Positions 30,585 to 38,055 of a DNA stretch of 64,000 nucleotides are shown piece after piece (positions within the stretch are counted from its first letter, which is position 1; the number at the start of each line of letters is the position of its first letter). Under the pieces are notes generated by a model. The model was given only the letters and a program-made list of their open reading frames with translations, did no database searches and was not told the origin of the DNA. This DNA comes from a virus. The DNA lies in the IMG/VR virus record IMGVR_UViG_3300044701_003160, positions 124,001 to 188,000 of that record, one strand, 5' to 3'. The position numbers and the translations under genes are program-made.

Positions 30585-31131
30585 ATAATGGGTTACCACT
30601 CATATCAACAATATCATAGATAGTATACTTGAAACTTACGTCTGCAGTAAAGTATTGAATATCAGTATCTGTAGCATCAAAAGTCATCGTAGAGAGAGTA
30701 TAAGGAAATAAGTCCTTAAATGATATTTGAAAGTTTGGCAACTGACTACTCGTTAGAACTTGCAGAGTTCCATCAGAATAAATGTTTTGTCTATCTTTCA
30801 GATAATTTCCTCGCACTAAACCATTTTCTTCTAAGTCTGCAAATTGACTTAATTTTTCTGGAAATCCAAGACCTCTTATCCAATTCTGAATTTCCATATA
30901 GTTTTCGAGATCTTCATCTACAAGAAAGCGTAAACTTAAATCTCCAAATTGAATCATATCACCTGGAGTAGGTAACATATTCGTATATGAAGGTTGAATC
31001 GCAACTCCAAGATTTAAATCTGGAATATTTGCCTGATTGCAAAAGAAAGCAACTTTAGGAGTTCTTGTTATAGTAAACTTAAATCCTGTTGGAGATAGAA
31101 AATTTCTATTCTCAATTTGCCCTTTAGTCAT
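30574..31131 (-). CDS. Tail-tube-like (gp19-fold) protein
   Basis: Protein of 185 residues. The pattern FKFTITRTPKVAFFCNQANI, then LSLRFLVDEDLENYMEIQNW and a final YDIVDMSGNP parallels gp19 of this phage (LFEVTI..., FKMLCKSAALP, WTITVINDQD, MEAWMQSIG). That suggests the same tube fold but a diverged, separate protein. Similar proteins occur in T4-like cyanophages beside uvsY and are listed as virion or baseplate proteins. It could be a tube-initiator, or a paralogue in the baseplate hub. It overlaps uvsY. Confidence 0.75.
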   Translation of the reverse strand: MTKGQIENRNFLSPTGFKFTITRTPKVAFFCNQANIPDLNLGVAIQPSYTNMLPTPGDMIQFGDLSLRFLVDEDLENYMEIQNWIRGLGFPEKLSQFADLEENGLVRGNYLKDRQNIYSDGTLQVLTSSQLPNFQISFKDLFPYTLSTMTFDATDTDIQYFTADVSFKYTIYDIVDMSGNPLYGY

Positions 31132-31145
31132 CGTTTTTTAAGTAT

Positions 31146-31484
31146 TTAGGTTGATTTTTCTCTATTATCTTTATAGTGACGAATTCTATGACAATTAGAA
31201 CAAAGCATAATACATTTTTTTGCTTCTTCCATTATAGTATTAATATTTCCATCTAGTCTTGGAGCAATTTCAAAAGACTTTAATGATGGATCTATGTGAT
31301 GAAAATCATAACAACAAACAGGAAAACTATTTTGACAATCGTGACATTTATTGTTGAAATATTCAACTAAATGTTGTTTATGTTTATCTCTGCGTATCAT
31401 TACATTCATTCTATGATTTTCTGCTTTTCTTTTAGTTCTTCCTTCTCCATAATATCCAGATATATTTTTAATTGGTCTAGGCAT
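31146..31484 (-). CDS. HNH endonuclease
   Basis: Protein of 112 residues with the HNH core: a zinc-binding pair NKCHDCQNSF, then CCYDFHHIDPSLKSFE with the catalytic His pair, and CIMLCSNCHRIRHYKDN with the second Cys pair. The basic N-terminus (RTKRKAENHRMNVMIRRDKH) likely binds DNA. A perfect late promoter lies 25 bases upstream, directly after the gp23 terminator. It is likely a free-standing homing enzyme inserted downstream of the major capsid gene, as occurs in many T4-like phages. Confidence 0.88.
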   Translation of the reverse strand: MPRPIKNISGYYGEGRTKRKAENHRMNVMIRRDKHKQHLVEYFNNKCHDCQNSFPVCCYDFHHIDPSLKSFEIAPRLDGNINTIMEEAKKCIMLCSNCHRIRHYKDNREKST

Positions 31485-31508
31485 CGATCACAATATATTC
31501 TTACAATT

Positions 31509-31516
31509 TATTTATA
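31509..31516 (-). promoter_or_regulatory. Late promoter TATAAATA of the HNH gene
   Basis: Exact late promoter on the minus strand, 25 bases before the HNH ATG, fused to the T-tract of the gp23 terminator. Confidence 0.8.
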
Positions 31517-31541
31517 AAAAAAGAGACCCTTTCGGGTCTCT
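31514..31541 (-). terminator. Intrinsic terminator of gp23
   Basis: Perfect 8-base stem AGAGACCC/GGGTCTCT with the tetraloop GAAA on the minus strand, then TTTTTTTATAAATA. It is the strongest terminator seen here, as expected after the most abundant transcript. Confidence 0.92.
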
Positions 31542-31562
31542 GTCGTTTAATGTGGATAATTA

Positions 31563-32984
31563 TCACATTAAATTTTTGACCGCAACTCTTCTGTAATAGC
31601 GGTTGCTATTAACAGTAAGAGCTCCAAGACCTTGAGTGGTTCCTTCTGCGAATGGGTTGGCGACCAGACCATATCTAGTCTTAAAGCCAATCTTGGGCTG
31701 GAAGGAGTTCTCACCAACGGCACGAACCATTTGGAGAGGAACATAAGGACAATAGAAGAGTCCAGCGTCATAAGGTGAAGAACCCTTATAACCAACAACG
31801 TAGTACTGATTACCAGGACCAGCATTACCTGAAGTAAGGTTTGCCGAATATGGGTCAATATAGACGCGGAATTTGCCCATCAGAGTACCAGCAAAGGTGT
31901 TGCCGGTATCATCGACTTGCAGGTTAGCATTGAGTGCAGGGGTGTAATCAAGTACACCAGCCATGGTCAGTGCTGAAGCAACGTCAGCAGAGCAAAGAAC
32001 GATGTTGCCCTTTCCTCTACGAGTTCTTTGAGCGATAGCGTTAGCATCTCTCTCAATTTGGAACAGAAGACCTTTGAACTTCTCAACCGACCAACGACCG
32101 TTGGAGTCAACGTCGAGGTCAAAGATACCAGCGGTAGCAACGTTCTGCGAAGCACCCTTTTCTGCGGTCATATAGATGGTTCTGATGACTTCGCGGTTGA
32201 TTTCAGCAAGAATCTCAGTTGAGAGAATGTTTGCTAATTCCGCTTCAGCATTCAGACCGTGGATTGCCTTGAGGTCTTGAGCGAGTTCTAACGAATACTC
32301 AGCCTTCAGAGCGCGTGACTTTGCAGTAACGGTGACTTTCTCGATTGAGAACGCCATCTGGTTAAATGCATCACCAGCATTACCATCAAGGTTTTCTGCG
32401 TTGCCGGTTGGCATACCACCACCAACGTTATAGTCAGCAGCAGCAGGGTTACCTGAAACAGGATTGAGAACTCCAGGGTTTGAACCTCTTTGAGTTGTAG
32501 TACCAATACCAGCAGCTTCACTGCTAAATCCTGCAGTGACATTAAATCCGGCATCCTGACCTGAGAATGCAGAATCTACTTCGTTGTAGAACGTTTCAGC
32601 GCCACTTTGATTGGTGTAACGTGAACGCATCGCGAAGATGAGTCCAGTAGGACCACTCATTGGTTGAACGCCAGCGAGGTCATAAGCGACCAGGTTAGGC
32701 ATCGAACGTCTAATCAAAGAGATCAGAACGGGATCAAAACCAGCAGTAGGACCACCAGGTGTAGAACCACCGGTGAATCCGCCGGTTCCTGCCGAGTTGG
32801 TTGGTGATTCCATGAGCATACTCATAGAACCATTATCGAAAGCACTTTGCTCTCTTAAGAATTTTTCTTGGTTTTCTAACAGGACAGCGGTTACAGCTCT
32901 ACGATGAGAATCTTTGATTGTATCAAGACCCTGATAGTCGAGAAGGGGTGCCCACTTTTCCTGCAGATGTTCGGAATGAAACAT
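31563..32984 (-). CDS. 23: Major capsid protein, T4 gp23-like
   Basis: HK97-fold capsid protein of 473 residues. The mature chain contains LISLIRRSMPNLVAYDLAGV and QPMSGPTGLIFAMRSRY, hallmarks of gp23. The N-terminal delta domain (residues 1-59) ends in MLME followed by S, matching the LxE cleavage rule of the prohead protease gp21. The mature protein would therefore start at S60, and the N-arm has TGGFTGGSTPGGPTAGFDPV. The same arm motif appears in the small protein at 1661-1888. An AT-rich hairpin lies upstream, and a strong terminator is downstream. Confidence 0.97.
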   Translation of the reverse strand: MFHSEHLQEKWAPLLDYQGLDTIKDSHRRAVTAVLLENQEKFLREQSAFDNGSMSMLMESPTNSAGTGGFTGGSTPGGPTAGFDPVLISLIRRSMPNLVAYDLAGVQPMSGPTGLIFAMRSRYTNQSGAETFYNEVDSAFSGQDAGFNVTAGFSSEAAGIGTTTQRGSNPGVLNPVSGNPAAADYNVGGGMPTGNAENLDGNAGDAFNQMAFSIEKVTVTAKSRALKAEYSLELAQDLKAIHGLNAEAELANILSTEILAEINREVIRTIYMTAEKGASQNVATAGIFDLDVDSNGRWSVEKFKGLLFQIERDANAIAQRTRRGKGNIVLCSADVASALTMAGVLDYTPALNANLQVDDTGNTFAGTLMGKFRVYIDPYSANLTSGNAGPGNQYYVVGYKGSSPYDAGLFYCPYVPLQMVRAVGENSFQPKIGFKTRYGLVANPFAEGTTQGLGALTVNSNRYYRRVAVKNLM

Positions 32985-33025
32985 TTGCGTTTACCTTTTT
33001 ACTAAGTGTTTGTTTTGTTTTGGGT

Positions 33026-33045
33026 TTGAATTATATTAAATTCAA
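33026..33045 (-). promoter_or_regulatory. AT-rich palindrome between gp22 and gp23
   Basis: Perfect inverted repeat TTGAATT-TAATAT-AATTCAA on the minus strand, ending at the gp22 stop. It contains TATAAT (33030-33035) but no convincing -35. A GTAAATA motif (33046-33052) is a weak late-promoter match. It could form an mRNA hairpin in the gp23 leader. Confidence 0.4.
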
Positions 33046-34218
33046 TTATTTACTAAATGCTGAGAGTGTCTTCAGATAAGCAGACATTGACTGTGAGTGT
33101 GACTCATGAGCAACACTTACTCCTTCTGAAAGAGTATCAGATTTAGTTGTTGGAGCAACTACTCTTGAAGGGAAATATGATTCCTTCAAAGTCTCCAGTT
33201 TTTCACGATATTCTTCTTCACTTTCAAACTCAACACTTTCGGCAAGTGAAGCGAGCTTGTCTTTCTGAGTGGCTGCGAGACCATCAGAGACTTGTTCAAA
33301 GATTCCATCAGCAACCGACTCTGCGAGACGCTTGTTAAGGGAAACGTTTTTCTCAATTTGCTCGTTGAGTTTTGTCTCCATTTCATCAAGTTTTTCTACC
33401 ATACTCTCAAGTACATTATATTTTTCTTCAGGGATTGTTACATAATGTTCTTCAAAAAGACTCTTCATTCCATTAAGGAATGATTCGGTCATTTCGGTCT
33501 TAAGACCATTTTCAATAACGAGTGCATTTTCTTGCATCCACTCGTCAGAAACATACTCAAGGTATGCATCTACACGCTCTGCAAGTTCAGTCTTAATTTC
33601 TTCGACTTCTTCTGCAAGAGCAACGGCATATTGCTCTTCAATAGCTTCCTTAATTTCGGAAACTTTAGAGCGAAGAGCCGCTTCAAAGATTGTACGTGCT
33701 TTTTCTTGGAACTCTTCGGAGAGTTCTTCACCTTCTAAGAGAGCATTAACATCTTCATCGATGTTAAACTCTTCCTTTACTTCTTCCTCTTCATCCTCAT
33801 CATCTTCATCATCTTCTTCTTCTTTCTTACCTTTTTTCTTACCGCCTTCTTCCTCTTCCTCTTCTTCGTGCTTCGCTTCTACGATCTCATCTTCAGTTTC
33901 TTCTTCAATTAGATCCTCATCATCCAATTCTTCCTCTTCCTTCATACCCTTCATTGGATCAGCAGCTTTAGCACCTTTATTGACAACATCTCTTACTTGC
34001 TTAAGAGTTGTTCCGGGTGTCTTGAGTTTTGCCGAATCGTCATCGGACTTATAATTCTCTGGTGTTGGTCCACCAAGATCTTCCCAACCTGCTGTTTGTC
34101 CATCAGGAATGTTACCTGATAATTTTGGCATCGCGTCTGCCGCTTTTGCATTTGCATTAACAGCGGTTCTGGATTGCTTTGTGCCTACTTCCATTTCTTG
34201 TAAATCTCCACGAGACAT
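33046..34218 (-). CDS. 22: Prohead core scaffolding protein, T4 gp22-like
   Basis: Protein of 390 residues, almost entirely helical and very acidic, with an Asp/Glu run at about residues 118-150 (EEEEEEGGKKKGKKEEEDDE). That is typical for gp22, the core around which gp23 assembles and which gp21 later digests to peptides. Long coiled-coil segments (LESMVEKLDEMETKLNEQI) follow. The C-terminus (SMSAYLKTLSAFSK) is conserved in cyanophages. Between gp21 and gp23, as in T4. Ribosome binding site GGAG before the ATG; late promoters 35-46 bases upstream. Confidence 0.92.
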   Translation of the reverse strand: MSRGDLQEMEVGTKQSRTAVNANAKAADAMPKLSGNIPDGQTAGWEDLGGPTPENYKSDDDSAKLKTPGTTLKQVRDVVNKGAKAADPMKGMKEEEELDDEDLIEEETEDEIVEAKHEEEEEEEGGKKKGKKEEEDDEDDEDEEEEVKEEFNIDEDVNALLEGEELSEEFQEKARTIFEAALRSKVSEIKEAIEEQYAVALAEEVEEIKTELAERVDAYLEYVSDEWMQENALVIENGLKTEMTESFLNGMKSLFEEHYVTIPEEKYNVLESMVEKLDEMETKLNEQIEKNVSLNKRLAESVADGIFEQVSDGLAATQKDKLASLAESVEFESEEEYREKLETLKESYFPSRVVAPTTKSDTLSEGVSVAHESHSQSMSAYLKTLSAFSK

Positions 34219-34252
34219 TTGAACTCTCCGTTTAACCTTAAGTTATAAACTA

Positions 34253-34264
34253 TATTTATTTATA
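34253..34264 (-). promoter_or_regulatory. Tandem late promoters of gp22-gp23
   Basis: Overlapping minus-strand AATAAATA (34253-34260) and TATAAATA (34257-34264), 35-46 bases before the gp22 ATG. The doubled motif may raise expression of the capsid genes. Confidence 0.75.
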
Positions 34265-34274
34265 AATTAACAAA

Positions 34275-34925
34275 TTACAACGAATTTAAGAACTCATTAA
34301 AGAGGGATAATTTATATTCTTCAAGAACATTTTCATCAACAAGAGTATTAATTCTCTTATAAGTTTTTTCCGCTGCCTTCTCTTTTAAAATACCACCATC
34401 CCAGCACCACTCCTTTCCTTCCATAATTCCCTGAACAAATGCATCAGGTGCAGAAGGATCAGCAACAATATCAGCAGCAGTTGCAAGCATAAAATCTTCA
34501 CCAACTTCGTTGTATCCTTCTTTTGTTGGTTTTACTGATCCAATACCACGAGAAGAAACGCCAAGAGTTACTCCTTCTTTAAGAAGTGACTCTGCAATTT
34601 TTCCCATAGGAGTAGAAAGAATCTGAGCTTTTCCAATAAAATTATTTCCTTCTCGATGAAGTGAAACAATTTTATGAGAAACCCGATCCAGATTTACAGT
34701 AGGTCCATCAGGATGTCCAAGTTCTCCAAGAGCACGACCCTTATTCACATACTGTTCAGTATATCTTTTAACTTCTCTTTCCATTACTGGAAGACGATAT
34801 ACTCTATTATTGCGATTGGGTTGCTCAGTTTGAAGGAAAGGTCCTTGAATATAAAGAGTTTTTTTACCGTTTACAGTTTCGGTAATAACTTCTACTGATT
34901 CAATTTCTTCGGTGATGAGTTTCAT
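34275..34925 (-). CDS. 21: Prohead core protease, T4 gp21-like
   Basis: Serine protease of 216 residues when started at ATG 34923-34925 (MKLITEEIESVEV), one base after the stop of the upstream gene; a longer reading into that gene is rejected. Herpesvirus-assemblin-like catalytic pattern: His in ELGHPDGPTV near residue 68 and Ser in LGVSSRGIGS near residue 121. It matures the prohead by cleaving at LxE/IxE sites. Position between genes 20 and 22 as in T4. Confidence 0.94.
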   Translation of the reverse strand: MKLITEEIESVEVITETVNGKKTLYIQGPFLQTEQPNRNNRVYRLPVMEREVKRYTEQYVNKGRALGELGHPDGPTVNLDRVSHKIVSLHREGNNFIGKAQILSTPMGKIAESLLKEGVTLGVSSRGIGSVKPTKEGYNEVGEDFMLATAADIVADPSAPDAFVQGIMEGKEWCWDGGILKEKAAEKTYKRINTLVDENVLEEYKLSLFNEFLNSL

Positions 34926-34926
34926 T

Positions 34927-35481
34927 TTACGCTTGCCCCGTAATTTGTATTTGTTGGAAGTAAAGTGTTCCTGATGCACCAACACCATAAGCAGAAATTT
35001 TTTGAGATGCTCTCACATCTGCATACGTTGGATTGAATGCTGTTACAATACCGGAGGAATCGTAACCGACAGTCATTCTTGTTTGATAATATCCACCAAC
35101 TCCCGAAGTTGTATTGACTGAAAGAACAGGAGCGTGAGTAATATTATAATATGATTGACCATCTACTGATAATGAAACATAATCGCCCACACCAAAGGGA
35201 ACTTGAGTTCCTTCTGGAACATCAATTATAGTCGTTGTCCCAGTTGTAACACCAACAACTCTATTTGATGCTTTTGTTAGAGCAAGAGTTGCGGATTGGC
35301 CCGAAGGAATAAAATAATCAGTTATAGTCGCTGAAGGTCCAGTTCCGATTGCAACGTGAGCGGAAGCACCAACTGCAATTACTCTCAGAACATTTGATTG
35401 CACTGAAAAAGAGGAAGATGTCGTTGCTGTACCTGCCGAAAATGCAAAGGAGGAACCTAGTCCAACTGGTATATGAGCCAT
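34927..35481 (-). CDS. Head-region structural protein
   Basis: Protein of 184 residues, beta-rich with many Ser, Thr, Gly and Val. It starts MAHIPVGLGSSFAFSAGTAT and has SNVLRVIAVGASAHVAIGTG, a cyanophage family always placed between the portal and the prohead protease. It is not a T4 gene. Composition and its own perfect late promoter (26 bases upstream) suggest a virion or head-decoration role. The stop is followed, one base later, by the gp21 ATG. Confidence 0.8.
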   Translation of the reverse strand: MAHIPVGLGSSFAFSAGTATTSSSFSVQSNVLRVIAVGASAHVAIGTGPSATITDYFIPSGQSATLALTKASNRVVGVTTGTTTIIDVPEGTQVPFGVGDYVSLSVDGQSYYNITHAPVLSVNTTSGVGGYYQTRMTVGYDSSGIVTAFNPTYADVRASQKISAYGVGASGTLYFQQIQITGQA

Positions 35482-35506
35482 TATTTTTTAAAATACACTT
35501 ATTAGT

Positions 35507-35514
35507 TATTTATA
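35507..35514 (-). promoter_or_regulatory. Late promoter TATAAATA
   Basis: Exact late promoter on the minus strand, 26 bases before the 184-residue structural gene. Confidence 0.8.
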
Positions 35515-35537
35515 AATTATGGATTACCTATTACAAA

Positions 35538-35693
35538 TCATTCTTCTTCACCACCACCAAACATAGAGTTTGCTACTTCAGGACGAACTTGGTCAATTTT
35601 TTCTGATGCCTTAGCAAACAAAAGATCTTTGATTTTATCGCTAATCTGAGATGGTGACTCGTCAGTAGCAATCATATCCAGTAAATCATCCAT
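35538..35693 (-). CDS. Small head protein at the T4 67/68 position
   Basis: A 51-residue ORF (MDDLLDMIATDESPSQISDK, ending NSMFGGGEEE). It is helical and acidic, with a Gly/Glu tail. It sits between portal gp20 and protease gp21, where T4 has the prohead core genes 67 and 68, and it has its own perfect late promoter. The length and acidity fit a core component like gp67, but sequence similarity to T4 gp67 is not obvious. Conserved in T4-like cyanophages as far as I recall. Confidence 0.75.
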   Translation of the reverse strand: MDDLLDMIATDESPSQISDKIKDLLFAKASEKIDQVRPEVANSMFGGGEEE

Positions 35694-35721
35694 TATTATA
35701 ATCCAAATTAAGAATCGACAT

Positions 35722-35729
35722 TATTTATA
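35722..35729 (-). promoter_or_regulatory. Late promoter TATAAATA
   Basis: Exact late promoter on the minus strand, overlapping the stop codon of gp20 and 29 bases before the 51-residue gene. Confidence 0.78.
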
Positions 35730-37416
35730 TTTCGCCACCTTTAGGCATTTCTATTGTTTTAGTATCTACTTGAGTTGCTTTTGCATCTGATCTCAAATCT
35801 GGTTCCATTACTGGTTGACCAAGATCCATTCCTGCAGTTTCTGGGGTCAAAGGCATACCTGTTGTCGGATCTACTGGAATACTTGGATCTGGAATAATAC
35901 CATCTTTAATTTCTTTTTCAATTAGCGCATCTTGCTCTAAAATTTCAATATCAGTTTGTCTCAAAATCTTACGTCTTACATAATCTTGAGAAAAATATTT
36001 ACCAATATAAGGTTCAGCAACTTGAACCATATTCAATCTCTCATTTAATAACTCTGCGTCTTTAAGTTCTGCAAAGTGATTATCATATAAGAAATCATAC
36101 TGAATATGCTCATCCATTTGTTGCCAGTCTTCTGGCGTAATGATGTTCTTAAGAATGAGTTGAGTTCTCAACATATCACTAAACATATATGAGAATCTCT
36201 TTCTTAATCTTGAAACAAATTTGCTGAACTTAACTTCATCACGGAGAATCTCTGAAGATCTTCCAAGATTAAAGCCACCTTCTCCATCCATTCTTGATGG
36301 CGGAACATTCAGAGATCGATAGAGTTTTTTCTTAAAGTATTCAATATCTGTAATTTCTCCAAGATTTTGGCCACCTGGAAGAGTCGTAATTTCAGTTCCT
36401 CTGCCACCTTCACGACGAGGTAACCAAAAGTCCTCAAGCATCGACATAAACTTTTTATCATCACGAACCTCACCAGTATTTGCATCATATACTAGTTTGT
36501 TACGATAACGCATCATTACGTCACGAAGATATTGTTCTGCCTTTACTTTTGGAAGATTGCCAACATCAATATAGAAAATACGACGTTCTGGTGCGCGTGA
36601 TAGTCTATAAATTACCAAAGAGTCTTCAATCATACGAAGTTGATTGAGAGACTTAATTGCTTTGTGTAGATATGAAAGCGTTGATCCCTTGTTTCTATCT
36701 ACAAGACCAGAAGTACAATAGGTGACAGAATCCTTGGTCATACGAATTCCAGCATTTGATCCACCCATAGATCCAGGAGCTGGAGTTCCTGTGGGATAGG
36801 TCATTTTTGGTTCATATACAAAATATTCTTCAATCTCAGGAAACTCATAATCCATCGGATTATCGACCATTCGATTTGAAACTCTATACTTATCTCCTTC
36901 TTTTTTCTTTGCTTGACGAACATAACGCATTTTCATAGCGTCTATGTATCTCAGTTCCTGTATTCCTGCTTCTGGATTTTTAAAATCAATTACTTTGTGA
37001 TAATAAAGTCTACCATCAACATACCAATTCCTATAAATTTCGTGAGACTTTTTATCAAAATCTAAAAGTTCTAAAATATGCTTAAATTCTTGTCTAATTT
37101 TCTTCTTAATACCATCACTTGCGTTCAAATTATCCAAATCAATTTGAACTGGACTATCATTTGTATCTGATACAATTGCTTCATTTACAATATCTTCAAT
37201 AGCACTATCACACTCTGGGTGAAGTGCCATTTCACGATATCTTTTAATGAGATCAAATTCAGTTCTGTAAACACCTTCAATATCTACATACGAACCAAAA
37301 AAACCACTACTTAAATAATGATCAACCCCGTCCTCCTTATTGGGAGGAACGGGGGAAACAACACCGGATGATAATGGCTCATTATCTTCAATTGAAAAAC
37401 CAAAAAGTTTCGCCAT
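35725..37416 (-). CDS. 20: Portal vertex protein, T4 gp20-like
   Basis: Portal of 563 residues forming the dodecameric DNA entry channel. Markers: MALHPECDSAIEDIVNEAIV, FDFKKH-type segments, LRYIDAMKMRYVRQ, YLHKAIKSLNQLRMIEDSLV, YRLSRAPERRIFYIDVGNLP and NVPPSRMDGEGGFNLGRSSE, all standard for cyanophage gp20 (a common marker gene). The Pro-rich C-terminus is variable. The AATAAATA motif lies 30 bases upstream. It initiates prohead assembly with gp21-gp23. Confidence 0.97.
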   Translation of the reverse strand: MAKLFGFSIEDNEPLSSGVVSPVPPNKEDGVDHYLSSGFFGSYVDIEGVYRTEFDLIKRYREMALHPECDSAIEDIVNEAIVSDTNDSPVQIDLDNLNASDGIKKKIRQEFKHILELLDFDKKSHEIYRNWYVDGRLYYHKVIDFKNPEAGIQELRYIDAMKMRYVRQAKKKEGDKYRVSNRMVDNPMDYEFPEIEEYFVYEPKMTYPTGTPAPGSMGGSNAGIRMTKDSVTYCTSGLVDRNKGSTLSYLHKAIKSLNQLRMIEDSLVIYRLSRAPERRIFYIDVGNLPKVKAEQYLRDVMMRYRNKLVYDANTGEVRDDKKFMSMLEDFWLPRREGGRGTEITTLPGGQNLGEITDIEYFKKKLYRSLNVPPSRMDGEGGFNLGRSSEILRDEVKFSKFVSRLRKRFSYMFSDMLRTQLILKNIITPEDWQQMDEHIQYDFLYDNHFAELKDAELLNERLNMVQVAEPYIGKYFSQDYVRRKILRQTDIEILEQDALIEKEIKDGIIPDPSIPVDPTTGMPLTPETAGMDLGQPVMEPDLRSDAKATQVDTKTIEMPKGGEI

Positions 37417-37445
37417 AATTTATTTTTTAACTTAGTTCTTTAGTC

Positions 37446-37453
37446 TATTTATT
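37446..37453 (-). promoter_or_regulatory. Late promoter AATAAATA of gp20
   Basis: NATAAATA match on the minus strand, 30 bases before gp20 and overlapping the stop of gp19. Confidence 0.6.
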
Positions 37454-38021
37454 ATGCTTCTTCATTGGTAGGAGTCCAGTACTGAACTTGGAACTCTACG
37501 GTAAATTCTTCAATTGTGTCACTAGTATCATAAGAAAGGTCAATCGCCGCAATATTAGTTGGGAAAATATCATAGAACTTGTAGGTTTGTGCAACTTCAA
37601 GACCAGATCCAACAGGAGAATCAAAACCTACGTTGCTCCTACCTCTCTTAAACTGCTTAACGAAAGCATTAACCATATAGTCATTAGGATCAGTAAAACC
37701 ACTTCCATCAGCATATTGTCCGATGGATTGCATCCAAGCTTCCATTTGATTTCTAATAGCGAAATCTTGATCGTTGATAACCGTGATTGTCCAAGTATCA
37801 AATGTACGATCACCAGCAACTTTGAAAATTCTTCCTCTAAACGGAACGTCAATTGATGCAATATTAGATGCAGGAAGTGCAGCTGATTTACATAACATTT
37901 TAAAGTTATTTGGTAATGCACCAGATCCTGGAATATTTCCGGGAATAGTTACTTCAAATAGATTGGGGCGGGCACCGCCCCCGATGAGTGCTGATTTAAA
38001 ATCCTGAATAGAATGTGCCAT
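37452..38021 (-). CDS. 19: Tail tube protein, T4 gp19-like
   Basis: Protein of 189 residues that polymerises as the inner tail tube. RPNLFEVTIPGNIPGSGALP, FKMLCKSAALPASNIASIDV and FRGRIFKVAGDRTFDTWTIT are typical. A very strong ribosome binding site AAGGAGG precedes the ATG. It follows gp18 directly, without its own late promoter, so sheath and tube are probably on one transcript in the required high amounts. Confidence 0.95.
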   Translation of the reverse strand: MAHSIQDFKSALIGGGARPNLFEVTIPGNIPGSGALPNNFKMLCKSAALPASNIASIDVPFRGRIFKVAGDRTFDTWTITVINDQDFAIRNQMEAWMQSIGQYADGSGFTDPNDYMVNAFVKQFKRGRSNVGFDSPVGSGLEVAQTYKFYDIFPTNIAAIDLSYDTSDTIEEFTVEFQVQYWTPTNEEA

Positions 38022-38055
38022 TTTTTAAGTCCTCCTTGTTGTATTTTGGTTTAAA

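Noticed and set aside
33761-34054. Plus-strand Ser-rich open frame opposite gp22
   Set aside because: It is the antisense of the Glu/Asp/Lys-rich run of gp22; the poly-Ser look is a mirror of GAA/GAG codons.
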